64,000 bases of DNA, from positions 124,001-188,000 of the forward strand of contig JAXLYR010000016.1 in the NCBI GenBank assembly GCA_046351325.1. Direction: 5' to 3'. Made by a program: the position numbers and the translations under genes. Positions 11,145 through 21,495 of this stretch are shown here, piece after piece. Origin of the DNA: Xiheicaenibacterium sp046351325 (GTDB lineage: Bacteria; Myxococcota_A; Polyangia; Polyangiales; Polyangiaceae). Below the pieces are notes generated by a model. It was given only the letters and a program-made list of their open reading frames with translations. It was not told where the DNA came from and did no database searches. Numbering within the stretch: the first letter of the stretch is position 1; each line of letters begins with the position of its first letter.

Positions 11145-11152
11145 GCGCTCAG
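11141..11152. terminator. Palindrome spanning two convergent stop codons
   Basis: CTGAGCGCTCAG, a perfect 12-bp palindrome covering the TGA of the halogenase-like gene and the TGA of the GMC oxidoreductase gene. An outer GGTGCTC/GAGCGCC pairing (one G-U) can lengthen the stem. No T-run follows. Confidence 0.35.
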
Positions 11153-12732
11153 CCGAGCGCCGGTATCATCGACATCGCGCGCTCGCTCATCGCCGTGATC
11201 GTGAGGCTCGGGTTGACTCCCGGGTTGGCGCTCACGGCGCTGCCGTCGCAGACGTAGAGTCCCTCGTAGCCGAAGACACGGTGCTTCGCGTCGATGACTC
11301 CGGAGTCCGCGTCCTTTCCGATCGTGGCGCCGCCCAGGATATGGGCCGTCGTCGGGACGCCCAATACGGTGTCGGTGAGCAACGTGGCAGAGACACCGCC
11401 GACCTTGTCGGCGAATCGCTGCGCGAGCTCGATGGCCTCGGGGAGGTTCGCCTGCGGCGCCGAAGCGGGGTCGTCGAGCTTGGTGATGAGACCCCGCCGG
11501 AAGCCCGTACGCACGCCGCGCCCGAGGCGCATGCTGAGCGTCCCTTCGAGCGTGCGCATGTAGAGCAGCACCTGACTCTGGCGTGCGAAATCACGAACGG
11601 TGTAGGCCCGCAGCCACGCGAGCGGGTTCGAGGCGACGTTGCGCACGACTCCGGCGACGCGGCTCGTGAGCGTCGGGCCCTGCGTCTGGGGCAAGACCAT
11701 CATGCGGAAGAAGCCGGAGCCCTCGGCGTAGCGCACGGGCTCGATGTGGCTGTGATCGTCGGTGTGGAGGATCGACGTGATGGCGACCCCCTTCGAGAAG
11801 TTCGCGTCCGGGTCCGGGACGAGCACCCCAGCGAGGGCCTCGCTGTTCGTGCGAACCTGGTCACCGACGCGCGCCGAGAGATGCGGCAGCGCGTGCGGGT
11901 CCTCGCGCAGCGAGAGGAGCAGCGGGACCGTGCCCATCACGCCGCCGGCGAAGACGACCATGCGCGTGGTGATGGGCGTGACCTCACCGCCGAAGGTCCG
12001 CTGGGCCTCCACGCGATAGCCGCCGCCCGGCAAGGGCCGCACGCTCGTGACTTCGGTCTCCGGGTGGACGACCGCGCCCTTCTGCTCCGCCAGATAAAGG
12101 TAATTGCGGTCGAGCGTGTTCTTCGCCCCGACCCGACAACCGGTCATGCAGGCCCCACAGAAATTGCAGCCAGTCCGGTCGGGGCCGGCCCCGCCGAAAT
12201 ACGGATCAGGGACGCTGACTCCCGGTTTGCCGAAGAAGACCGCGACGTCGGTCGTGTGAAAATGCTCCTCGCGCCCGAGGTCGCGCGCGATCTCGCGCAG
12301 GACCTCGTCACCGCGGGTGAGCAGCGGGTTCTTGGCGGCCCCGAGCATCCGCCTGGCGGTGTCGTAGTGCGGCGCGAGCTCGGCCTTCCAATCGGCGAGG
12401 TGCGCCCAAGACGCGGCCTTGAAGAAGTTGTCCTTCGGGACGGGGAGCGTATTGGCATATACGAGGGACCCGCCCCCGACGCCCACGCCGTGCAGCACCG
12501 TGACGTGCTGCATGAAGGACATCTGGAAAATACCCCGAAGTCCGACCTCGGGCTGCCACATCCACTTTCGAACATCCCAGTTGGAAGTCGGGAAGTCCTC
12601 TTTGTCGAAGCGCTTGCCCTTCTCGAGCACGCGCACTCGATACCCTCGCTCCGAGAGGCGCAGCGCCGAGACGCTACCCCCGAATCCCGATCCGATGATG
12701 ACGACGTCGGTGTCGAATTGTCCTTGGCTCAC
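11149..12732 (-). CDS. GMC-family oxidoreductase (cholesterol-oxidase-like) with a CxxCxxCxxxC motif
   Basis: 527 residues from a GTG at 12732, preceded by AGGAG. FAD motif 'IIGSGFGGSVSALRLSERG' is near the N-terminus. The GMC C-terminal motif reads 'AHILGGATIG' and 'DGSAVSANPGVNPSLTITAM'. Residues 189-199 are C-N-F-C-G-A-C-M-T-G-C, the spacing C-x2-C-x2-C-x3-C of a 4Fe-4S ligand set, followed by 'RVGAKNTLDRNYLY'. As I recall, ChoD-like actinobacterial proteins share this Cys motif. The substrate may be a steroid or other alcohol. It lies 8 bp after the saccharopine-dehydrogenase-like gene and probably shares its transcript. Confidence 0.88.
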   Translation of the reverse strand: MSQGQFDTDVVIIGSGFGGSVSALRLSERGYRVRVLEKGKRFDKEDFPTSNWDVRKWMWQPEVGLRGIFQMSFMQHVTVLHGVGVGGGSLVYANTLPVPKDNFFKAASWAHLADWKAELAPHYDTARRMLGAAKNPLLTRGDEVLREIARDLGREEHFHTTDVAVFFGKPGVSVPDPYFGGAGPDRTGCNFCGACMTGCRVGAKNTLDRNYLYLAEQKGAVVHPETEVTSVRPLPGGGYRVEAQRTFGGEVTPITTRMVVFAGGVMGTVPLLLSLREDPHALPHLSARVGDQVRTNSEALAGVLVPDPDANFSKGVAITSILHTDDHSHIEPVRYAEGSGFFRMMVLPQTQGPTLTSRVAGVVRNVASNPLAWLRAYTVRDFARQSQVLLYMRTLEGTLSMRLGRGVRTGFRRGLITKLDDPASAPQANLPEAIELAQRFADKVGGVSATLLTDTVLGVPTTAHILGGATIGKDADSGVIDAKHRVFGYEGLYVCDGSAVSANPGVNPSLTITAMSERAMSMIPALG

Positions 12733-12740
12733 GCTCGCTC

Positions 12741-13964
12741 CTATTGCCCATTCGCGGGCGCCTCGGCCCGCTTGTGACTCGAGTCTTCCGAAGTGCGCAC
12801 CACCGCTGGCGTGCGCCGCACGACCTCGAAGCGGATCCCAGCGTTCTCGAGGCGTTCGACGAGCACACCGCCGAACGCGACCGCTGGCGTGAGGAAGCCG
12901 CGCCGCTTGGGCAGTCGCTCGCGGTCCAGCACGAGCGCGAGCGCGGCCTCGGAGATCATCTTCGCCGTCTCGCCGTAGCCCGGATCACCACCCGAGACGC
13001 GCGCGACGATCTTCTCGTCCCCGCTGCGCGCAGCCACCGTCAGTCGAAAGAAGCCACGCTGCCGCTCTGCGGGTGTCGGCCCCTGCCCCGGTCGTCGAAC
13101 CCGCTCGAGCAGCTTGCGCGTGACGCGGAGCTGCGCGAGTGCGACCACGGCTGCGCCGCCCGCGACGACCTCGGCGGTGCCGAGGAGGCTGCCCGTGCGC
13201 AGGTTGCAGCCGATGCTCACCCGCCGACCGTAGAACTCGAGCGCGCCGGCGGAGCGCGCGACGATCATCGGGTCGAGCGTGGGCATCGGGACGACCCAAC
13301 CGCTCGCGTCGGGCGCGACGTGTGGCATTTGGCGACGCAGCTCGACGACGCGCTCGCTGCTCGAGGGGCGAGGGATACCCTCTTGTCGACGCTTCGACAC
13401 GATCTCGAGCATGCTCTGCCACGTCCCGCCCGAGAACGAGCCGCCCATATACATATAGGTCTGGACGTCGAGCTCGGAGAGCGGGCCCCGATTCTGGCAT
13501 AGGCGATCGACCGCGAAGTAAATCCCGAGATCGGTCGGGACGCTCTCGAACCCGCAACAAGGGATCATGCGAACGCCCGCGCCCTCGGCTCGACCGCCGT
13601 ATTTGCGAATCATGCGGCCCACGAAATCGGGCTCACCGGTGAGATCGAGGTAGTCCGCGCCGCCCTCGACGCAAGCGGAGACGACCGGCTCGCCGTATTT
13701 CCCATAAGGGCCTACGGTGGTGAGGACGACCTGGGTGTCGCGCGCCATCGCGAGGAGCGACGCGGGATCGGAGACGTCCGCGCGCACGACCGGGACGGAG
13801 ACCCCGAATCGGGACGCGAGCTCGGCGCTGAGCTCTTCGAGCTTGCGGGTGTCGCGCCCTGCGATGGCCCAGCGGACCGCGCCCTCCCCGCTCGCGAGGT
13901 ATTCCGCCACCAAGCGACCGGTGAATCCGGTCGCCCCGAAGACCACGATGTCGTGCGGTTTCAC
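12741..13964 (-). CDS. Saccharopine-dehydrogenase-like NAD(P) protein (possible trans-acting enoyl reductase)
   Basis: 407 residues from a GTG at 13964. The Rossmann motif 'VFGATGFTGRLVAEYLA' opens the protein. 'YLDLTGEPDF', 'MIPCCGFESVPTDLG' and 'GGSFSGGTWQSML' are typical of the bacterial family annotated as saccharopine dehydrogenase or trans-acting enoyl reductase, which rarely acts on saccharopine. In mycobacteria such proteins reduce polyketide-derived lipids. The C-terminus is a charged, likely disordered tail. It sits between the GH1 gene (14-bp gap) and the GMC oxidoreductase gene (8-bp gap). The trio looks like an operon, though the functions do not make an obvious pathway. Confidence 0.85.
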   Translation of the reverse strand: MKPHDIVVFGATGFTGRLVAEYLASGEGAVRWAIAGRDTRKLEELSAELASRFGVSVPVVRADVSDPASLLAMARDTQVVLTTVGPYGKYGEPVVSACVEGGADYLDLTGEPDFVGRMIRKYGGRAEGAGVRMIPCCGFESVPTDLGIYFAVDRLCQNRGPLSELDVQTYMYMGGSFSGGTWQSMLEIVSKRRQEGIPRPSSSERVVELRRQMPHVAPDASGWVVPMPTLDPMIVARSAGALEFYGRRVSIGCNLRTGSLLGTAEVVAGGAAVVALAQLRVTRKLLERVRRPGQGPTPAERQRGFFRLTVAARSGDEKIVARVSGGDPGYGETAKMISEAALALVLDRERLPKRRGFLTPAVAFGGVLVERLENAGIRFEVVRRTPAVVRTSEDSSHKRAEAPANGQ

Positions 13965-13978
13965 GGTGCTCTATCCCC

Positions 13979-15637
13979 TCATTGGTTGCAGCGATCCAGG
14001 ACCTCGGCGCCGGCCTCGGGGGTCATCGGTCCTGTGCCGCCGTATTCGGCGCGCTGCTCGCTCGTGATCGTCCGAGCGGCGGCGATCGCCGCGAAGATGT
14101 CGGCGCCCTCGGTCGGGGTGCGCTCGTACGTGTCGAAGTCCACGTTGTAGAGCCCGAATCGCGGCGTGAAGCCCTCGATCCATTCGAAGTTGTCGTAGAG
14201 GCTCCAATGGTAATAGCCCCGCACGTCGACCCCCTCGTCGCGCGCGCGCTGGATCTGCTCGAGCGAGCGGACCACGTGCTCGGCGCGGCGCCGGCCTGTC
14301 TCGGTGGCGATACCCGACTCCGTGACGAGCAGCGGCAGGTCGGGCCACCGCGCTGAGAAGTCACTCAGGACCTCGTAAATACCCGGCTCGTAATATTCGT
14401 ATTTCATGGCCGGGACGCACTTCGTCTTGTCGTCGTTCACGGGGGGCAGGCAGGCGCCGAAATCGAAGCTCGAGAAACAGGGCGTCAGCGCCAAGACAGG
14501 CACGAGCGGGTTCAAGCCCGTAACGCCCGCGCGAAAGTAGTATTGGACTCCCAGCCAATCGACGGTCCCGGCGAGCCCCGGGATCTCGGTCTCGGCCTCG
14601 CCGTCGAGGTCCATATCCATCATCCCCGTACGCGCGGCCTCGGGGAAGAGGTAGTGATAGACGTAGACGAGCCGATCGCGCGCGGCGACGTCCTCGGGGT
14701 CGTCGCTCGGCATGTTGTTCCTGGCCGCGACCCACGCGCCCACGCTGAGGGTGAAGCCCACGTCCGCCGCGCTGCCGTCGTTGTCGGCGTCGATCGTGTC
14801 AGCGGCCTTGATTGCGGCATAGCCGGCCGCGTGCATTCGCAGATAGTCGGCGACGACAGGCAGGAACTGATTGAGGAGCTTGTCCTCGGAGAGGATGGTC
14901 GACCGCCCCGGGGGGAAGCTGCCGACCCCGTACGACGCGAGGAGGTAATTCACCGGCTCGTTCACGGTCCCCCACTCGTCGACCCGGTCCCCGAAGCGCT
15001 GCGCGAGGAGCTCGGCGTACTGGCGGAACTCCTCGACGATCTGCGGCCCACCCTCCGGATTGCCGAGTCCGCAGAGGTTCGTATCGCTTACACCGTTGTC
15101 ACAGTTCGGGTCGCGCGGGTCGGCGACCCAAACAGGGTTCGAGAAATGATGGACCGTCACCATCGGACGGATCCCCGCGGCGACGAGCGCGTCGATGAGG
15201 TCGTCGTAGTGTTGGAGGGTGGCCTCGTCGATGACGTCGCGCTGGGGCTCCACGCGCGCCCACTCGATGCTGAAGCGATAGGAGTCCACGCCGAGCTCCT
15301 GGAGCAAGGCGATGTCCTCGATCGCGAGCGAATAGCCGTCCGAGGCGTCACCGACTGGGGCCTTGCCTTTGCCGAGTCCCGCGGGCGGCTCGCTGGTGAA
15401 GACGTACCAATCGGTGTTCTCGTTTTGGTCCTCGATCTGCGTCGCTGCCGTGGCCGCCCCGAATCGGAACGAGCCCGCACCCGACGCCTGCGTCAGCGAC
15501 CCGATGGCCGGCAGCTCGATCGGCGTGGGGGGAGCGCCCCCGCCGCCACCAGCGCCGCCGCTCTCACCCGAGTCGCCGCATGAAACCGCGAGAGGCACCG
15601 ACAGCGCGAGGGCCGAAGCCGCCAAGGTCCACTTCAT
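13979..15637 (-). CDS. Secreted glycoside hydrolase family 1 lipoprotein (beta-glucosidase-like)
   Basis: 552 residues. Signal peptide with lipobox 'LAVSC' (Cys20) and a short Gly/Ser linker. The GH1 barrel begins near residue 57 ('FRFGAATAATQIE'). The acid/base Glu227 lies in 'TVNEP' and the nucleophile Glu440 in 'VTESGI' (usual TENG). Near the end comes 'YYHWSLYDNFEWIEGFTPRFGL', a classic GH1 segment. It should be anchored to the outer membrane and split beta-glycosides outside the cell. Insertions with Cys pairs ('PNCDNG', 'TNLCG', 'PCFSSFDFGACLPP') fit an extracytoplasmic location. Likely first gene of the 15637-11149 transcript. Confidence 0.92.
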   Translation of the reverse strand: MKWTLAASALALSVPLAVSCGDSGESGGAGGGGGAPPTPIELPAIGSLTQASGAGSFRFGAATAATQIEDQNENTDWYVFTSEPPAGLGKGKAPVGDASDGYSLAIEDIALLQELGVDSYRFSIEWARVEPQRDVIDEATLQHYDDLIDALVAAGIRPMVTVHHFSNPVWVADPRDPNCDNGVSDTNLCGLGNPEGGPQIVEEFRQYAELLAQRFGDRVDEWGTVNEPVNYLLASYGVGSFPPGRSTILSEDKLLNQFLPVVADYLRMHAAGYAAIKAADTIDADNDGSAADVGFTLSVGAWVAARNNMPSDDPEDVAARDRLVYVYHYLFPEAARTGMMDMDLDGEAETEIPGLAGTVDWLGVQYYFRAGVTGLNPLVPVLALTPCFSSFDFGACLPPVNDDKTKCVPAMKYEYYEPGIYEVLSDFSARWPDLPLLVTESGIATETGRRRAEHVVRSLEQIQRARDEGVDVRGYYHWSLYDNFEWIEGFTPRFGLYNVDFDTYERTPTEGADIFAAIAAARTITSEQRAEYGGTGPMTPEAGAEVLDRCNQ

Positions 15638-15753
15638 GGGCGCGAGTAAACCATAACGAGAGGCTCGACGCCTGCCCTGGGCGCCGCTCCTTCGGCTTTG
15701 CTACGCTGCTCGAGCTTGCCGCCCGCTTGTTGCAGTAACCGCGTGGATCCCCG

Positions 15754-17364
<1,611 letters not shown>

Positions 17365-17467
17365 CGGCGCCGACTCGGTGCTCGCGAGTGCGGAGTCGCT
17401 CCTACGTGCTTATCGTGAGGGGCGAGTCGAGCGCCAATCCCAACATGCTTCGAGCAAGGGAGTCCTC

Positions 17468-18250
17468 GTGTCCACCCTCACTATCCTCATTATCGTAGCT
17501 TCGACGGTCGTCCCTATCGCGCTCATCGCGTTGGTCTTGGGCGCGCTCTTCCGCAGCCAGGCGAAGACCGATGAGCTCTTGAAGACTGGGACGCCCGCGC
17601 GCGCCCGCATCCTTCAACTCGGCACTACGGGCATGTCGGTCGCGGTCATGGGGCATCGACACCTCAAGCTGCTCTTGACGGTCGAGGTCCAGCAGCCCGG
17701 TAGGCCGCCTTACGTCGCAACGTTCGACCAGCTCGTCTCCGAGCTCCAAATCCCCAGTGTGCAGCCGGGCACGTTCATCGAGCTGCGCATCGATCCGAAC
17801 AACCCGTCTCGCATGGCGCTCGCGGGCATCATCCCACCCAATCAAGCGGGCTTCGCGCCGCAAGCTGGCCCGCCCGCAGGGTGGGGTGGACAACCCGGTT
17901 ACGGAACCCCAGCGGCCCCGATGGTGATGGGCGTCGCGCGCCCCAACTACCGCAGCTCTCTACCGATGATCCTGGTCATTCTGTTCCTCACGACCGTGCC
18001 GATCACCGCGATCATGCTCTATACGTTCGTCGACTTCGGCAGCCTATTCGGCAAGAGCCAAACCACCAAAGACGGCAAGAAGGTCGGTAATGTCTGCGAG
18101 CAGGCCGCCCACTGCTGCAAGGTCGTTACCGGGGATTCGGGGTCGGCCTGCGACAATTACAAAGAAGGCCCGATGCCGGTCGAGGGCTGCCGAAGCGCGC
18201 TCGAGCAATACCGCGACACCGCGCAGAAGCTCGGCAAGAGCTGCGACTGA
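17468..18250 (+). CDS. Two-helix membrane protein with a DUF3592-like soluble domain and Cys-rich tail
   Basis: 260 residues from GTG 17468, preceded by AAGGGAG at a good distance. Membrane helix at residues ~3-26. Next comes a beta-rich domain of ~100 residues ('GTPARARILQLGTTG', 'LLLTVEVQQPGRPPY', 'FIELRIDPNNPSRMAL') resembling DUF3592-type domains, then a Gly/Pro linker and a second helix ('MILVILFLTTVPITAIMLY'). The tail holds six Cys within ~50 residues ('CEQAAHCCKV', 'ACDNY', 'GCRSALEQY', 'KSCD'). The tail probably forms disulfides outside the cytoplasm. Function unknown. It lies between a kinase gene and a hydrolase gene on the same strand. Confidence 0.75.
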   Translation: MSTLTILIIVASTVVPIALIALVLGALFRSQAKTDELLKTGTPARARILQLGTTGMSVAVMGHRHLKLLLTVEVQQPGRPPYVATFDQLVSELQIPSVQPGTFIELRIDPNNPSRMALAGIIPPNQAGFAPQAGPPAGWGGQPGYGTPAAPMVMGVARPNYRSSLPMILVILFLTTVPITAIMLYTFVDFGSLFGKSQTTKDGKKVGNVCEQAAHCCKVVTGDSGSACDNYKEGPMPVEGCRSALEQYRDTAQKLGKSCD

Positions 18251-18291
18251 CCAGCCTTCTCAGGGCGCATCGTTTGACGCAGCATGCGCCG

Positions 18292-19788
18292 ATGTTTCAT
18301 CGCTCGGCGCCGCTCTTCGCTCTCTTCTTGTTGGCCGCTTGCTCGGAGGCCTCCAATCAACCAAGCGCTTCGAGCAGCGCGGTCGTGAGCGTCGGCAGCA
18401 CGCCGAGCGCTGTGGCCTCGGCCGCGCTGTCCGCGCGGCTTGCGGCGTTGTCTTCTGTCGCGTCTGCGTCGGCGAGCGCGAGCGCCGCGCCCACGCTGCC
18501 GCCCCTCGACGAGAAGGGTCTGCTCGAGGCCGCGAAGGCCATCGTCGAGGACATCGGTAAAGGGAATTACGACGGGGCGCTCGCGCGCTGCGCGCCCTCC
18601 CTGCGAGACGCCTTGAAGAGCGACAAGCTCCACGACGCGTGGACGAAGAGCACGGGGGACAAAGGGGCTTACGAGGGTATCGACACCGTCTCGCGCCAAC
18701 CGAAACGGGGGATGTTGGTCGCGCGCGTGCGCGTGCGCCTGACGAAGGGTTCGATGGACGTGACGCTCGCGGTCTCCGAGCACGGCAGCCAACCCGACAC
18801 TCTGTTCTTCGGCAAAGCGCAGGACCCCTGGACGCCGGCGAGCTACAGCGATCCCTCCAAGTTCGACGCGGTGGAGGTCATCGTCGGCGACATGGAGACC
18901 GGCCTCCCGGGCACGCTCCTCGTGCCGAAGGGCGACGGCCCCTTCCCCGCGGCGATTCTGGTCCACGGTTCGGGCCCGAGCGATCGCGACGAGAGCATCG
19001 GCCCGTCCAAGCCCTTTCGCGACCTCGCCGAGGGGCTCGCGTCTCGCGGGGTCGCCGTCCTCCGCTACGAGAAGCGCACGCTCGGGCACGTCCCCGACCT
19101 CTCGATCAACCCTCTGAATCTGACGGTGAAGGAGGAGTACTATGACGATGTCAAAGCTGCGGTCGCGACGCTCTCGGCGACGCCCAAGATCGACGCGAAG
19201 CGGCTGGTCATCGTCGGCCACTCGATGGGAGCTTGGCTGACTCCGGAGTTCCTGACCCAGAACCCGAGCGTCGCCGCCGGGGCGCTCCTATCCGGCAATG
19301 CGAGGCCGATGTTGGACCTGCTCGAGCCGCAGTTCACCTATCTCGCGAAGGCCGATGACAAGAAGGTAAGCGAAGCGGAGCAGGCGAGCATCGACAAGAT
19401 CCGCGAGCAGGTGAAGAACGCCAAGGCGCCCGACCTCAAGCCCGACGCGGCGGCCTCGACCATGCCGCTCGGGCTCCCCGCCGTTTATTGGCTCGCCGTG
19501 CGCGACTATGACGCCGTTAAAGTTGCAAAGACTATCGCGCAGCCCCTCTTCATCGCGCAGGGCGAGCGGGACTACCAAGTCACCGCCGCCGACGACTTCG
19601 CCCTTTGGAAGAAGGCCCTCAAGGGACGGAAGGACACGACGCTGAAGCTCTATCCGAAGCTCAATCACCCTCTCATCGCAGGGGACGGGCCGAGCTCGCC
19701 GGCCGACTACGAGGTATTCGGGCACGTCGACGGCGCTGTCGTCGGGGACCTCGCGAGCTTCATCCTCGGGCTCGCTACGCCGAAGTGA
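18292..19788 (+). CDS. Alpha/beta-hydrolase lipoprotein with N-terminal DUF3887-like domain
   Basis: 498 residues from ATG 18292. Lipobox 'LLAAC' gives Cys17, then a Ser/Ala spacer. Residues ~70-180 form a DUF3887-like domain ('GNYDGALARCAPSLRDAL'). The hydrolase part has 'VHGSGPSDRDE', the nucleophile elbow 'VGHSMGA', an acid in 'QGERDYQV' and a His in 'LNHPLI', so the triad looks complete. This layout is common in secreted peptidase- or esterase-like lipoproteins of unknown substrate. It ends 12 bp from the convergent DUF4336 gene. Confidence 0.88.
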   Translation: MFHRSAPLFALFLLAACSEASNQPSASSSAVVSVGSTPSAVASAALSARLAALSSVASASASASAAPTLPPLDEKGLLEAAKAIVEDIGKGNYDGALARCAPSLRDALKSDKLHDAWTKSTGDKGAYEGIDTVSRQPKRGMLVARVRVRLTKGSMDVTLAVSEHGSQPDTLFFGKAQDPWTPASYSDPSKFDAVEVIVGDMETGLPGTLLVPKGDGPFPAAILVHGSGPSDRDESIGPSKPFRDLAEGLASRGVAVLRYEKRTLGHVPDLSINPLNLTVKEEYYDDVKAAVATLSATPKIDAKRLVIVGHSMGAWLTPEFLTQNPSVAAGALLSGNARPMLDLLEPQFTYLAKADDKKVSEAEQASIDKIREQVKNAKAPDLKPDAAASTMPLGLPAVYWLAVRDYDAVKVAKTIAQPLFIAQGERDYQVTAADDFALWKKALKGRKDTTLKLYPKLNHPLIAGDGPSSPADYEVFGHVDGAVVGDLASFILGLATPK

Positions 19789-19800
19789 TCGAGCGCCGAC

Positions 19801-20469
19801 TCAGAGCCACGCGTACGCGTGGCGCAGCGCATCGGCGCCGTCTCGATCGATGAGCGCTCCGTGAGAGAGCAAGACAGAGTCGATGTCCCACGCGAGCATG
19901 CGGTCGACCTGTCTCCGCGCGAGCCGCCTGTCGCGCACCATGAGCGGCTCGAGGTAGCTGATGCCCGGCGCGGAGTTGCCCATGAGCTTCGCCACGACTC
20001 GGGTGCTCAAATCACGGTGCTTCGACAGGTTGAGGAGCGCGTCGGTGACGATGAGCGTCCGCGTCTTCGGGTGGTAGAAGTCGACCTCGTTCTCGCGGCG
20101 CGACGAGAAATAGACCTGCTCGAGATCAGCGGCCCAAATGGGGTGTGGCTGATCACCGAGCACGTAGTCGAACGAGAGATCCCTGCGTTTCCACTCGAGT
20201 CCCGGACAGGCGAAGAACTTCGCGCGGGGGAACCTGTCTTGCCAGCTCGCGACGTGGAGATGATGAAAGATGCTGGGGCTGACGACCGCCCCGACGGGCC
20301 CGAGCGCCTCGACCTCGGCGGCCGTCGCGGGGTCGAGCGCGACCGGCGAGTGAATGAGCAACTCGCCGCTCGAGAGGCGGATTACGGTCATGCGACTACC
20401 GCACTCCACGCCAAAGAACTTAGCGTCACGCGTATCGGTCCAAATATCCTGTCGCCAGGGCGTCAACAT
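19801..20469 (-). CDS. DUF4336 protein (metallo-beta-lactamase-like fold)
   Basis: 222 residues from ATG 20469. 'MTVIRLSSGELLIHSPVAL', 'VSPSIFHHLHVASWQDRFPRA' and 'FACPGL' are typical of DUF4336. This family resembles metallo-beta-lactamase hydrolases but has an altered metal site; here a 'H-H-L-H' cluster is present. Biochemical role unknown. It is divergent from the TPR/PEGA-like gene at 20515, with only 45 bp between starts. Its last codons form an 18-bp palindrome. Confidence 0.82.
   Translation of the reverse strand: MLTPWRQDIWTDTRDAKFFGVECGSRMTVIRLSSGELLIHSPVALDPATAAEVEALGPVGAVVSPSIFHHLHVASWQDRFPRAKFFACPGLEWKRRDLSFDYVLGDQPHPIWAADLEQVYFSSRRENEVDFYHPKTRTLIVTDALLNLSKHRDLSTRVVAKLMGNSAPGISYLEPLMVRDRRLARRQVDRMLAWDIDSVLLSHGALIDRDGADALRHAYAWL
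19806..19823. terminator. 18-bp perfect palindrome at the end of the DUF4336 gene
   Basis: GCCACGCGTACGCGTGGC, a perfect palindrome over the last codons of the DUF4336 gene and 18 bp past the stop of the convergent hydrolase gene. It could end transcription for both genes or bind a dimeric protein. Confidence 0.4.
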
Positions 20470-20514
20470 GAGCCCTCTTATCGCATACTGGACCGCGCCT
20501 CCGAACAGCCCGAC

Positions 20515-21490
20515 ATGAACCGCTTCGGCCTTCGCTGGATTTGCGCTCTCACCTTCGCTGCTGCGTCGACCCACGCGCCGATCGCCGCGGCGGAGGACAA
20601 ATCGGCGCTCGCCGAGGGGCTCTTCGCCGACGGGGTCACGGCGCTCGGCGCAGGCCGCGTCGACGAGGCCTGCCAGCTCTTCGAGCGGGCGGTGGATCTC
20701 ACCGAGCGGAGCGCAGCGGGCGGGCTGCTCGCGCTCGCGGACTGCCGTGAGAAGCAGGGGCGCCCCGCGAGCGCGTGGGCGATCTACCGCGAGGCCTTCG
20801 CGCTCTTGCACAAGCAGGGCGATCCACGCGAGACCCAGGCGAACGACGCGGCAGTGCGACTCGACGCCGTCGTGCCGCACGCCGTCGTGCACGGCGCGCC
20901 CGCGGTGGCGAGCGTGGAGGGCCTGCGGGTCCGACGCGGCGACGTGGACCTGCCGCGCGAAGCGTGGGAGCGGCCGCTCCCCGCAGACCCCGGCAAGCTC
21001 GAGGTCGTGGTGACCGCGCCGGGTCAGCCTGCGAAGAGCCGAGCTCGCCGTCGGTGCGGGCCCTGCGACGTACGAGCTCACGATCGAGCCGTGGCCTTGC
21101 GTCGGCATGCCGTGCCCCGCGAAGCCCGTCGAAGACGAGCCGCCCGCGCTGCGCGCGACGGGCATCGCGGGCGTCGTCCTCGGCGGCGTCGGCGTGGCCT
21201 TGCTCGGGGCCTCACTGGGCGTCGCGATCGAGGGGAAGAGCCAATACGACGACGCGATCGCCGACCCCGCGAACGAGTGCGTCGCAGGCGCGTGCAACGC
21301 GCGCGGCAAGGGCGCGGTCGACGACGCTCGCGCGCTCGGTGACGCGGCGACCGGGCTGCTCGTCGCGGGCGGCGTCCTCGCGGCGGGGTTCGTCACGCTG
21401 CTGACGATCGATCTCGCGACGCGCAAGCCGCAGGGCTCGGCCGCGATATCGTTTGGGCCCCAATCAATTCGCGTCGAACTAGCGTTCTGA
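20515..21490 (+). pseudogene. TPR/PEGA-like membrane protein gene with an internal +1 frameshift
   Basis: Reading from ATG 20515 gives a signal peptide ('ALTFAAASTHAPIAAA') and a TPR-like part ('DEACQLFERAVDL', 'GGLLALADCREKQGRPASAW'). After codon ~174 this frame becomes an Arg-rich nonsense tail. The next frame, entered at about 21031-21040, is clearly coding: 'AELAVGAGPATYELTIEPW', a Cys pair, then two membrane helices around a loop with 'NECVAGAC', to the TGA at 21488-21490. One extra base explains it. Joined, the product (~324 residues) has the layout of the proteins at 3828 and 55617. It is either a recent mutation or a sequencing error. It converges on the kinase gene at 21496. Confidence 0.8.
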
Positions 21491-21495
21491 GCCGC

